64,000 nt of DNA from assembly GCF_004295795.1 (NCBI RefSeq), contig NZ_SEBR01000002.1, positions 140,280 through 204,279 of the forward strand. Reading direction: 5' to 3'. The translations under genes and the position numbers were made by a program. The DNA comes from Flavobacterium sp. Lineage in GTDB: Bacteria > Bacteroidota > Bacteroidia > Flavobacteriales > Flavobacteriaceae. The notes under the pieces are model-generated. The model ran no database searches. It saw nothing but the letters and a program-made list of their open reading frames with translations, and was not told the DNA's origin. Shown here one piece after another: positions 20,301-28,600 of this stretch. How positions within the stretch are numbered: the first letter of the stretch is position 1; every line of letters begins with the position of its first letter.

Positions 20301-20713
20301 TCTTCAACTTCAACATGGTTTCCAATTACGCTCCAGGCGGACAATATGCCGTTCGTGTGGCGGTAATGACTGCCGGATCTTGGAGTCCATACGGAGAAGC
20401 TTGTTTGGTAACTGCACCAGGCGCGACCAGAGAAGTCGTGAAAGGTGAAGAGAGTTTGCCAAAAGGTACTTTCAGAGCTGTCGTTTATCCAAACCCATAC
20501 GCCGAAAGCTTTGCGCTTGACATGGACGTAACGGGTGAAGAAATCGTGAAAGTAAAGGTTTATGACATGATCGGGAAGCTTGTCGAAGAGCGTCAATTCG
20601 CTACTGAACTTGTTGAAATGCAACAATTCGGTGAACGCTATCCATCTGGAGTTTACAACATCATTGTAAGCCAAGGTGAGAACATAAAGACTTTGAGAGT
20701 TATCAAAAGATAA
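17351..20713 (+). CDS. T9SS type A secreted protein with MopE-like metal-binding repeats
   Basis: Surface or secreted protein of 1120 residues, role unknown. The signal peptide spans residues 1-26 (LLLSISRVCCLVLLLSG...YAQ). Residues 27-185 are unassigned, with several Cys pairs. About 186-740 is an array of 12 units of the form Y-x-D-x-D-x-D-G-(F/Y)-G ... D-C-N-D, the 'putative metal-binding' motif related to MopE, with two EICDGIDNDCDG-like closures. The acidic D-x-D-x-D-G loops suggest Ca2+ binding. Then come three ~95-residue repeats (about 741-1035), each with a Cys near the start and one near the end, a linker with VVKGEE, and the C-terminal T9SS type A sorting domain (VVYPNPYAESFALDMD; KVYDMIGKLVE; PSGVYNI; final KR). 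Start at 17351: an upstream TTG would lengthen the protein by only three residues. Confidence 0.85.
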   Translation: MTKLLLSISRVCCLVLLLSGIGSYAQSAGFNETFVVLNVNGGGNTYYDLQAATTNPDLQGTNLGTFCQGSTTGLVLKGAEHKVYKCGGCDLSSTRIYYRVYLTSGAGGTFSNSSLPYSSGFNNGCGGADQIWSNAGLTVNLLNGLAVGNYTLEVYSDATVTCNGGTIYAGNNGANYKATFTVSGNQTYYADNDGDGFGNASVSQVRCTPLPGWVLNSTDCNDNNSSVYTSGLLYIDNDGDSYNVGQITVCYGATAPNGYSLTTNGSDCDDNNNAVYRSATLFVDMDGDGYHDGSQTICYGATVPQGYTSVDNGSDCDDSNANIWRMGTFYVDADGDGFNTGESVDVCYGNSNPEGYTDQDIDIDCDDSVLLYIDADGDGFGSNTFAACDGVTNNDDCNDNDNTVHAGGIAYYADADGDGYGNPDDSISSCVPVAGYVTVSGDCNDLNSAVHPGAVEICDGIDNDCDGLVDGEDPSLSLVGTTTFYQDLDADGFGNPNVSIQTCTQPQGYVTNNSDCNDNQLRYADLDNDGFGSTTLVACGGVTNNTDCNDNQLRYADVDNDGFGSTTLVACGGVTNNSDCNDNQIQYADLDNDGFGSLIQVACGVTNNTDCNDGNVSVWQSAALYVDNDADGYNNGTTQTICYGSVVPAGFTASNIGLDCNDNNANVYRSASLFVDFDGDGYTTGATETVCYGAAIPVGYTTTNIGIDCNDTNAAINPAATEIPGNGIDDNCNGQTDEGGAPVFTQILESQCGTTLPSISTHIGAITKNHATGYRFRVTNLATNQVQVTTRTSPNFQLTSLGSYDYATTYQIEVEIAISGNWAGQYGAPCNVSTPAIAGSGGASAINPSQCGATLASISTLIATTSLQNVTGYRFRITDTNTNQVQTIDRSLHWFALTMLNTFNYGTTYSIEVAMKTTGAYGNYGTPCFVSSPVVPTLVNCDYVAPNPGTFIPTVSLNRVTSYRFEITSFTDFTTLVLDKPYHFFNFNMVSNYAPGGQYAVRVAVMTAGSWSPYGEACLVTAPGATREVVKGEESLPKGTFRAVVYPNPYAESFALDMDVTGEEIVKVKVYDMIGKLVEERQFATELVEMQQFGERYPSGVYNIIVSQGENIKTLRVIKR
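18899..19186 (+). repeat. Three tandem 96-bp units in the metal-binding array
   Basis: Three nearly identical consecutive copies, each encoding about 32 residues with NDNQ..YAD.DNDGFGS and a VTNN.DC end. The first two are almost identical in DNA, pointing to recent duplication. Confidence 0.85.
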
Positions 20714-20738
20714 AGTTGTGTTGTTTTTTTTGAAAAGA

Positions 20739-20767
20739 AGCCTTCCGGAAACGGAGGGCTTTTTTTA
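20739..20767 (+). terminator. Terminator after the 1120-aa adhesin gene
   Basis: AGCCTTCCG-GAAA-CGGAGGGCT hairpin with a GNRA-type loop, followed by a T-run. Confidence 0.9.
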
Positions 20768-20864
20768 TTAAGGTTTTTTTAATTCACGAAAACTAGGCTT
20801 TGTGCTTTAAATGAGTATTTTTACAGTCATTTTTTTGCTTACAGTGTCAATTGTTTGTAGGAAA

Positions 20865-23800
20865 ATGTCCAAACTTAAATATAACCTAATGGGAAAAAAA
20901 GTACGTTTTGTTCAAGCGTTGGCATTGCTTTGCCTCTTGACGCTAGGTTTTTCGGGGAAGTTATCGGCCCAAAATACGAGTGCAACTTGGGGAGCCAACA
21001 GTAACTCTGCTTGGTACACTGGAAATAACTGGGTCGGCGGAAGCTATGCGGGTTCTCAAAGCACCACAACGACATCGAACATGCATGTTGCCACGTTTAC
21101 AAGTGCGTTTAGCGGTACGACTGTCGGAATCAACATGAATACCAGCAGTCTCAATCTTGGAGCTGTTGTTGTAGATAACACAAGAACTACTGCTTTGAAC
21201 ATTGGTAGCAGTAGCTCATCAGGTCTTCTTCGTCTTTTTGGAGCGCCCATCAATTCAGTACCGAATACGATTATTAGGCACAACGGTACAGGCGTACTTA
21301 CTTTGCAAGCATCTCAGGCTGGACCGATGGGAGTTTTGTTGGGCAATACGACCGAAAATATTGTCGCCACCGACAACACCGGAAACATTAACATAACCGC
21401 AATTCTTAGCGGAACAGGAAAACTTACCAAAACAGGAGCAGGAACAGGTATCCTCACGATTTCAGGAGCAAACACTTACAGCGGTGGAACTACTATTACA
21501 TCAGGTTCGCTCGCACTTGGAGCTGCAAATGCATTGCCGACATCAGGAACGGTTACTTTTAACGGAGGAACTTTAACGACGGGAGGATTTACTCAGGGAA
21601 CTTCCGTAACAAGAACTTTGGCGCTTTCTGAAAATTCGACATTGGCATTGGGATCTACAAATCACACGATAGCATTTGCGGCCAGTAATGCATTGTCTTG
21701 GACGGCAGGAAAAACGTTGACGATTACGGGTTGGACTGGAACTGTGGGAGCGGCAACAACCGGAACTGCGGGAAAAGTTTTGGTGGGAACTTCTACGGCA
21801 GGTTTGACTGCGGCTCAGTTGTCACAAATCAAATTCACGATTTCATCGGTAGACTATTCAGCCATAATGCTTTCAACAGGCGAAATAGTACCGGCTTATA
21901 AATATGGAGTTACGTCAATTTCTCCGGCGTCGCCAATTGCAGGCTCGTCGTTCAGTGTGACGGTACAAGCCCAAAATTACAACGGAGTTGCAGTCAACCT
22001 TACGAGCGCATCCACTTTCGCACTTTCCACAAACGGAACTGCAGGTGTAATCGGTGGAACGACAACTGGAACGATCGCAGCAGGAACTTCTTCTGTCACC
22101 GTTAGTGGCGTTACGCTTTCATCTGCGGGCACGGGCGCCACGATTACGGCTACGCGCACAAGTGGTGAAAATCTTGCTCCTGGAGTTAGTGCGGCCTTTA
22201 CTGTTACTGGTTCTTCATCTCCGGTTTTGACGATTTCAGGAACGCCAACCGCTCATGGAAACATCTGTTTGGGAAGCTCAGGCAGCACGGTACAATATAC
22301 GATCAACAACACGGGTTCGGCTGCGGCCAGCGGAATTTCATTGGCGACGAGCAATCCGGAGTTTGCTTTCAGCGGACTTTCAAGCACGACGATTCCGGCA
22401 TCCGGTTCAGCAACCTTTAACGTAATCTACACGCCAACCTTGGCTGGGCCAAGTTCAGGTACGATAACAGTTACAAGCAGCACGTCAGGAAGTAATTCAC
22501 CAACAATCGGACTTACCGGATCGGGCGCTTCTCAAGTCGATGCCGTGGTTACGACATCCGCTGCGACGGCAATCAATAACCAAATTGCAACGCTTAACGG
22601 AGCGCTTACTTCTTTGGGAAGCTGTCCGTCGACTTCTGCGAAAGGTTTCGTCTATTCTCAGACGTCGGTAAACGGAACACCTACAAACGGTGGAACCGGA
22701 ACAACTACAACGCCCGTAGCAGGTTTGACCACAGGAAATTATTCTTTGGCGTTAACTTCACTTGCTCCTGGAACTTCTTATTCGTTCAGAGCTTACGCGC
22801 TTGACGGAACAACCTACCATTACGGACCGGTCTTGACGTTTACGACCTTGGCCGCGGCCAACCATCTTGCCTTCAACGGATTTCCTGCAACCGGAAACGT
22901 AGGTGTTGCTTTGACATCTTTTACCGTGGAAGCCAAACGTCCGGACAACTCGACAGATACAAATTACACGGGCTCGGTTGTTTTGACGAAAGCGTCAGGA
23001 CCGGGAAGCATTAGTGGCACTTTGACGGCTTCGGCTGTTGCAGGTGTTGCAACTTTCTCGAACGTTGTGATCGATGCCGCCGGAACTTACACTTTGCACG
23101 CGAACAGCGGAACGCTTACTCAGGCTACTACAGGAAATGTCGTTATTACTTTGGCTCCGGTTTCTATTTTCGCCAATACCATCACCGGAACGAATCCTTC
23201 TACGTCGAACCCTTATATTATCGGTCAGACTTTCGCCTCGAATCTTACGGTAAGCGGAATTTCGCGCGGGCCTGGAATTTCTGCAGCTTCCGCAAATGAC
23301 CGATATAGCGCGCAAGGTTGGAATTCTACTTCGTTTGATGCTGATGATTATTTTGAATTTACACTTACACCTGCCTCAGGATATGAAATTGACTTTTCTA
23401 GTTTTGTGTACAACGCACAAGCATCAGGTTCGGGGCCGACGAGTTTTGCATTCAGATCAAGTATTGATGGATTTACAGCCAACATCGGAACGGCAACTGG
23501 TTCTGGAACTACAATATCTCTTTCATCTTTTCAGCAAGTTCAAAGTGCTGTGACATTTAGGTTTTATGCTTATGGAGCCAGTGCTCCCGGCGGGACTTTT
23601 AGTATAAATGATTTTATTTTCTCCGGAAACGTAATCTGCAAGACACCATCGGCTTTCACAGTAACAGGAGGCGGATCAACCTGCAATAGCAACGGAATTC
23701 CAGTAGGACTTTCCGGATCTGAAACGGGAATCAGCTACCAATTGGTCAGAAATGGAAATGTGAATGTAGGATCGGTCGTTGCGGGAACAGGCTCGGCTTT

Positions 23801-25511
23801 GAACTTCGGAAACCAGGCAATCGCCGGAACTTACACCGTAAACGCGATCAACAACTCCGGAACTTGCAACGTCACTGCCGCCATGACAGGAAATGCTACG
23901 ATCACTTTGACTAACGCCACGGTTTGGACGGGTGATGTCGACACTGACTGGAACACGGCCGGAAACTGGTCTTGCGGCTCTGTGCCGATCATTACTAGCG
24001 ATGTCTTGATTCCGCAAGGAACACCACAATCGACAATCACCGCAGATGCATTCGCAAACACGATCACGCTTCAAGGCGGCACTTTGCTTACGCTTCTTTC
24101 AGGTCGCGACCTGACGGTTAACGGCGCTATCACTTCTACGGGCAATTTCACTATCGAAAACAACGCCAACCTTATCCAGATCAGCAATGCTGTGAATTCT
24201 GGAGTCACTAAGGTGAAGAGAAACAGTTCGGCTTTGATGCGTCAGGATTATACGCTTTGGTCTTCTCCTGTAATCGGACAAAATCTGTTGCCGTTTTCTC
24301 CCGCCACGCTCGTTGGACGTTTCTATACTTTCAACTCTAGCTCGAATCAATACAATACGGTCAACAATCCGAATACTACGCCTTTCGCCGAAGGTGTCGG
24401 TTATTTGATTAGAATGCCTAACAATCATCCAACAACTGCAACAATCTGGAACGGGGAATTCAACGGAACATTGAGAAACGGTCCGGTTTCGGTTTCAATC
24501 GCCGCGGCTGGAGAAGGCGAGAACTTCCACGCGGTAGGAAACCCTTATCCGTCTCCGATTGACATGCTTACTTTCGTCAACGATAACGAAGGCGCGATCA
24601 CCGGAACGCTTTATTTCTGGAGAAAAACCAACAGCACAGCCAATCCGACTTACAGCACATGGACAGAAGGTCTTGGTTTCGTAAGCAACGGGCAACCACA
24701 AAACGTCGATCCGAACGGGATTATCCGTACAGGTCAAGGTTTTATCGTGGAATCGGCAGACAACGATGCTTCAGTGAACTTCAACAACCTACAGCGCTCG
24801 GGCAACAACTCGAACCAGTTTTTCCGTTCGGCCAATGTCGTGGAGCGTCACCGCGTTTGGTTGAATGCTACAGGAGCGCAAGGTGCGTTTTCACAGACGC
24901 TTATCGGATATGTGACTGGAGCAACGCTTGCCAAAGACAACGGAATCGACGGAAGATTCTTCAACGATGGCGAAATCGAGTTTTATTCAAAACTTACGGA
25001 AGGAAAATTCGCTATTCAAGGACGTCCGCTTCCTTTTGATGCAGCCGATGTGGTTCCGATGGGATTCAAGGTGACGACAGCCGGAACTTACGCGATCGCG
25101 ATTGATCAGGCCGACGGTCTTTTCGCATCGGGACAAAATGTTTACTTAAGAGATAATCTGTCAGGAACGGTTCACAACCTGAATGACGGAGCTTACAGTT
25201 TCACTTCGGAAGCAGGTGTTTTCGAAAGCCGATTCGAAGTGCTTTACGAGAACTCGCTAGGAACGAACAATCCAGTGCCGGCAGACAACGCCGTGGTAGT
25301 TTACACTCAGGCCAATAACGTTATCATCAACAGCGGCGCTCTCGAGATGTCGTCTGTGAAGGTTTACGATGTGGTCGGAAAACTGTTGCAGCAAGTCGAC
25401 AACATCGGCGCCAATACCGTGACACTGGCGGGAACCGCAGCTAATCAAGTGATGATTCTCAGTATACAAACAACCGACGGACGCACAATTATCCGAAAAA
25501 CCGTACGTTAA
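20865..25511 (+). CDS. T9SS type C secreted protein with autotransporter-associated beta-strand repeat
   Basis: Probable surface adhesin of 1548 residues. Signal peptide MGKKVRFVQALALLCLLTLG..KLSAQ; ATG 20865 or ATG 20889 are possible starts, while the ATG at 20811 would add a second hydrophobic stretch and is disfavoured. Domains in order: residues ~36-180 beta-rich (TWGANSNSAWYTGNNW); an autotransporter-associated beta-strand repeat (~180-230, GKLTKTGAGTGILTISGANT then YSGGTTI); Ig-like and choice-of-anchor-D-like domains (~350-560, with NNTGSAAASGI); an FN3-like domain (~565-665); an unassigned domain with SRGPGISAASANDRYSAQGW (~770-930); then the long anchor region (~1017-1548) with RQDYTLWSSPV, VGNPYPSPID, NQFFRSA and VERHRVWLNATG, ending in the T9SS type C signal (SVKVYDVVGKLLQQVD). 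No catalytic motif seen. The anchor region is close to that of the next gene. Confidence 0.82.
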   Translation: MSKLKYNLMGKKVRFVQALALLCLLTLGFSGKLSAQNTSATWGANSNSAWYTGNNWVGGSYAGSQSTTTTSNMHVATFTSAFSGTTVGINMNTSSLNLGAVVVDNTRTTALNIGSSSSSGLLRLFGAPINSVPNTIIRHNGTGVLTLQASQAGPMGVLLGNTTENIVATDNTGNINITAILSGTGKLTKTGAGTGILTISGANTYSGGTTITSGSLALGAANALPTSGTVTFNGGTLTTGGFTQGTSVTRTLALSENSTLALGSTNHTIAFAASNALSWTAGKTLTITGWTGTVGAATTGTAGKVLVGTSTAGLTAAQLSQIKFTISSVDYSAIMLSTGEIVPAYKYGVTSISPASPIAGSSFSVTVQAQNYNGVAVNLTSASTFALSTNGTAGVIGGTTTGTIAAGTSSVTVSGVTLSSAGTGATITATRTSGENLAPGVSAAFTVTGSSSPVLTISGTPTAHGNICLGSSGSTVQYTINNTGSAAASGISLATSNPEFAFSGLSSTTIPASGSATFNVIYTPTLAGPSSGTITVTSSTSGSNSPTIGLTGSGASQVDAVVTTSAATAINNQIATLNGALTSLGSCPSTSAKGFVYSQTSVNGTPTNGGTGTTTTPVAGLTTGNYSLALTSLAPGTSYSFRAYALDGTTYHYGPVLTFTTLAAANHLAFNGFPATGNVGVALTSFTVEAKRPDNSTDTNYTGSVVLTKASGPGSISGTLTASAVAGVATFSNVVIDAAGTYTLHANSGTLTQATTGNVVITLAPVSIFANTITGTNPSTSNPYIIGQTFASNLTVSGISRGPGISAASANDRYSAQGWNSTSFDADDYFEFTLTPASGYEIDFSSFVYNAQASGSGPTSFAFRSSIDGFTANIGTATGSGTTISLSSFQQVQSAVTFRFYAYGASAPGGTFSINDFIFSGNVICKTPSAFTVTGGGSTCNSNGIPVGLSGSETGISYQLVRNGNVNVGSVVAGTGSALNFGNQAIAGTYTVNAINNSGTCNVTAAMTGNATITLTNATVWTGDVDTDWNTAGNWSCGSVPIITSDVLIPQGTPQSTITADAFANTITLQGGTLLTLLSGRDLTVNGAITSTGNFTIENNANLIQISNAVNSGVTKVKRNSSALMRQDYTLWSSPVIGQNLLPFSPATLVGRFYTFNSSSNQYNTVNNPNTTPFAEGVGYLIRMPNNHPTTATIWNGEFNGTLRNGPVSVSIAAAGEGENFHAVGNPYPSPIDMLTFVNDNEGAITGTLYFWRKTNSTANPTYSTWTEGLGFVSNGQPQNVDPNGIIRTGQGFIVESADNDASVNFNNLQRSGNNSNQFFRSANVVERHRVWLNATGAQGAFSQTLIGYVTGATLAKDNGIDGRFFNDGEIEFYSKLTEGKFAIQGRPLPFDAADVVPMGFKVTTAGTYAIAIDQADGLFASGQNVYLRDNLSGTVHNLNDGAYSFTSEAGVFESRFEVLYENSLGTNNPVPADNAVVVYTQANNVIINSGALEMSSVKVYDVVGKLLQQVDNIGANTVTLAGTAANQVMILSIQTTDGRTIIRKTVR

Positions 25512-25534
25512 TCGATAAACTCCTCATTAAAAAG

Positions 25535-25560
25535 CCCTTTCGTCGAGAAAGGGTTTTTTT
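25535..25560 (+). terminator. Terminator after the 1548-aa adhesin gene
   Basis: CCCTTTC (25535-25541) pairs with GAAAGGG (25547-25553), then a T-run. Confidence 0.9.
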
Positions 25561-25575
25561 ATTTGTAAGAATGTC

Positions 25576-25583
25576 TACATTTG
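25576..25583 (+). promoter_or_regulatory. -7 element (TACATTTG) of the 1902-aa adhesin gene
   Basis: Exact TAnnTTTG box 27 nt before the chosen ATG at 25610. The -33 region falls in the T-run of the preceding terminator. Its position rules out the ATG at 25571, which lies upstream of the box. Confidence 0.55.
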
Positions 25584-25609
25584 TCGGGTATATCTCTCAA
25601 ATCCACCTT

Positions 25610-28600
25610 ATGAAAGGAACTTTACTTCGCTTTTGCGGAAACGTCTTTGTTGTGCTGTTGCTGATGTTGTTTGGATCGAAGGCTTTCGCTCAGACGACAG
25701 TTTTCCGATTCGACTTTGAAAACACCGTTGTCGCTTCGGTGGACAATGCGGTCGGCACTCCAACTTTTACAGCCAACGTACCCGAATACGCTTACGACAA
25801 TACTTCGGCCTGTCTCAACACGAATTCAATCACGTCCGCGAATGTAGACACGGGAGCTTATTATCAGTTTACTGTAAACGCAACCGGATATTCCAACTTG
25901 GTTTTCTCGTACTGCGATAGGGTCAATGCCACGGGAAATGCCGGTACGGTGCGTGCCAGGGCGAGTCTTGATGGAACGACTTGGACAAATGGGACAATTT
26001 ATTCCGCAGCAACGACGTTTACGACCCGAACCCTGACACTCCCGGCGACTTTCAACAACGCCTCGAACATCATCATTCAGATCTACAAAGTTACCGATGA
26101 TACCAATGGTTTTTTCTCCGGTGGCGCAAGAACCTACTATGTTGATAACTGTTTCCTGACCGATACAGCCGCGAAACCAATCGTCACTAGTCTGTCCACA
26201 TATTCAAGTTGCCCGGGTTCAACCTTTAACATTACAGGTTCCGGATTCACTGGAATTACCGGTGTTACGGTTAACGGTGCGGCGGTCGCCTCTTACACAG
26301 TGAATTCCGCGACAAGCATTTCTGCGACTTTGGCCGCTGGAAACACTGCCGGAAATGTTAGAGTGACGAATGCTGCGGGAACGGGAGTTGGTCCGGTTTT
26401 GGCGGTCAATCCTGTAACTGTTAGCGCAACTGCAACTCCGGCTACAATTTGCGTCGGAAGTTCTTCGGCTCTCGCTTCGTCGGTTACGACTTTGCCGGGA
26501 AGTCCGACAGGAAACAATACGACAGCCCAAACCATCGCCGATTTGACGACCGTTTATTCGGCAATCACGATTCCTTCGACTTGCGCTACGGCAGCTCAAT
26601 TGACATCGATGACGGTAAACGTGACCCACACGTATAACAGTGATTTGGAACTTTACCTGAGTTCACCTTACGGACAAATGATTCCGTTGATCACCAAAAA
26701 AGGAGGAAGCGGCGACAACATTGTGGCTACACTTCAAGCCGGCGGAACGGCTTTGCCTACAGGTAACGTAACAATCAATGGAACCTACACTCCGGAAACA
26801 GCTTTTTCTACACTGACAGGAAACGCAACAGGAATCTGGACGTTGGTCGTGTCAGATAACGTGGCCAACGACTCGGGAACGTTCAACTCTTGGTCGATGA
26901 CTTTCACGAGTACTTGCGGAAACGTCACATATTCCTGGTCGCCGGCAACCGGTTTGAGCAGCACGACATCGGCAAATCCATCGGCGAATCCTACTACGAG
27001 CCAAACTTACACGCTTACAGCCACGAATGGAACCGGATGTACTGCTTCGACTACGGTAGGTTTGACTGTCAATCCGCTTTCTGTAGGCGGAACGGTAAAT
27101 TCGAGTGCCACGGTTTGTGCACCCACTAATACCGGAACGCTCAATCTTGTAAGCAATGTTGGAAATGTTATCCGTTGGGAATCTTCAACAAACAACTTCG
27201 CAACGATAACGTCAATTTCGAACACTACGACTTCGTTGACTTATACGAACCTTTCGGCCACAACAGCTTATCGTGCAATCGTACAAAGTGGTATTTGTGC
27301 AACTGCGACTTCTTCGGTTGCTACGATTACCGTAACTCCGGCTTCTGTTGGAGGAACGACTTCGGGCGCGGCTACGGTTTGTGCACCAACAAATACCGGA
27401 ACGATCACGCTTGGATCGAATGTTGGATCTGTGATTGGATGGGAATCTTCGCTCGACAATTTCGCGACGGCCGGAACGCCAATCGCCAATACGACGACTT
27501 CACTTACTTATTCGAACCTTTCTGCTACGACATCTTTCCGTGCTATCGTCCAAAACGGGACTTGCGCCACGGCAAATTCGACGGCAACGACAATCACAGT
27601 GACACCGGCATCTGCAGGCGGAACAGTGAATTCAAGCGCGTCAGTTTGTTTCACATCGAACACCGGAACATTGAACTTAACGGGAAATATCGGAAACGTG
27701 ATCCGTTGGGAATCTTCAACGAACAACTTCGCAACGGTAACTTCGATTTCGAACACGACGACTTCGCTTACTTACACGAACTTGACGGTTACGACTTCGT
27801 TCCGTGCGGTTGTCCAAAGCGGAACTTGTGCAACGGCAAATTCAACTGCGGCGACAATCACTGTAACTCCGGCTTCGGTTGGCGGAACGGTTGGAACGAG
27901 CGCGACGGTTTGTGCTCCGACGAACACCGGAACACTGAACTTGACAGGAAATGTCGGAAACGTGATCGGATGGCAGTCGTCAACTGACAACTTCGCGACT
28001 TTTACGGCGATTTCGAACACGACAACTTCATTGACTTATACGAACTTGGCGACCACGACTTCTTATCGTGCGGTTGTCCAAAGCGGAACTTGTGCTACAG
28101 CAAATTCAACTGCGGCGACAATCACAGTAACTCCGGCCTCGGTTGGCGGAACGGTTGGGACGAGCGCTACGGTTTGTGCTCCGACGAATACCGGAACACT
28201 GAACTTGACCGGAAATGTCGGAAACGTCATCGGATGGCAATCGTCAACTGACAACTTTGCGACTTTCACGGCGATTTCGAACACGACAACTTCATTGACT
28301 TATACGAACTTGGCAACGACGACTTCGTATCGTGCAGTTGTTCAAAGCGGAACTTGTACAACGGCGAATTCAACTGCTGCGACAATCACGGTAACTCCGG
28401 CTTCGGTTGGTGGAACGGTTGGAACGAGCGCGACAGTTTGTGCTCCGACGAACACCGGAACACTGAACTTGACAGGAAATGTCGGAAACGTGATCGGATG
28501 GCAATCGTCAACGGACAACTTCGCGACTTTTACCGCGATTTCGAACACGACAACTTCATTGACTTATACGAACTTGGCAACGACGACTTCGTATCGTGCG

